From: an uncultured Porphyromonadaceae bacterium
GTDB lineage: Bacteria > Bacteroidota > Bacteroidia > Bacteroidales > Muribaculaceae
Length of the DNA stretch: 5,420 nucleotides
Direction: 5' to 3'
NCBI GenBank assembly: GCA_947178565.1
Contig: CAMWYV010000100.1
Location: 1-5,420 of the forward strand
A program made the translations under genes and the position numbers. The notes beneath the pieces were generated by a model, which had not been told where the DNA came from, did no database searches, and worked only from the letters and a program-made list of their open reading frames with translations. Positions 5,372 through 5,420 of this stretch are shown here, piece after piece. Each line of letters begins with the position of its first letter. The stretch's first letter is position 1.

Positions 5372-5420
5372 TTCATTAATTCCAATTGAGTATCTACCTT
5401 TTGAGGATGGTACAAACCTA

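Overview
The window looks like chromosomal DNA from a member of the Bacteroidota, most likely order Bacteroidales. The main reason is the promoters. Upstream of pyrH and of the tRNA gene there is a TTG, exactly 20 nt, and then TAnnTTTG, which is the Bacteroidota primary-sigma consensus (-33/-7). TAnnTTTG boxes also lie ahead of the FKBP operon and mnmD. No gene has a clear Shine-Dalgarno sequence, as is usual in this phylum. The protein sequences (UMP kinase, ribosome recycling factor, stand-alone MnmD, tandem FKBP isomerases) fit. A family-level placement, for example Muribaculaceae, would be a guess.

Left part (about 1-2540, minus strand): a three-gene operon of FKBP-type peptidyl-prolyl isomerases, transcribed right to left. 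The first gene is a cytoplasmic FklB-like enzyme. The second is a periplasmic paralogue with a signal peptide and an eroded active site, whose ATG directly follows the TAA of the first. The third, after 45 bp, is a lipoprotein-type FkpA-like protein. The two exported proteins appear to carry a duplicated N-terminal helical module. Together the operon would supply prolyl-isomerase or chaperone activity on both sides of the inner membrane.

Middle (2682-4076, plus strand): a divergent promoter drives pyrH (UMP kinase) and frr (ribosome recycling factor), a classic housekeeping pair, closed by a strong intrinsic terminator. Then comes a complete one-gene tRNA unit: promoter, tRNA-Lys(CUU) and terminator.

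Right part (4439-5170, plus strand): mnmD, the methyltransferase of the wobble-uridine mnm5(s2)U pathway. Its -7 box is only 4 nt from the start codon, so its mRNA may be leaderless. It ends at a hairpin that reads as a terminator on both strands, implying a convergent gene from the right.

The last 250 bp (5171-5420) hold no intact gene. They contain what looks like the last few codons of a minus-strand gene, then a dense cluster of short direct and inverted repeats, including an exact 15-bp repeat at a 35-bp period. This is the least ordinary part of the window and may be the edge of an integrated element or a disrupted locus. Apart from that the window is mostly ordinary housekeeping DNA, and I see no convincing new multi-gene system.
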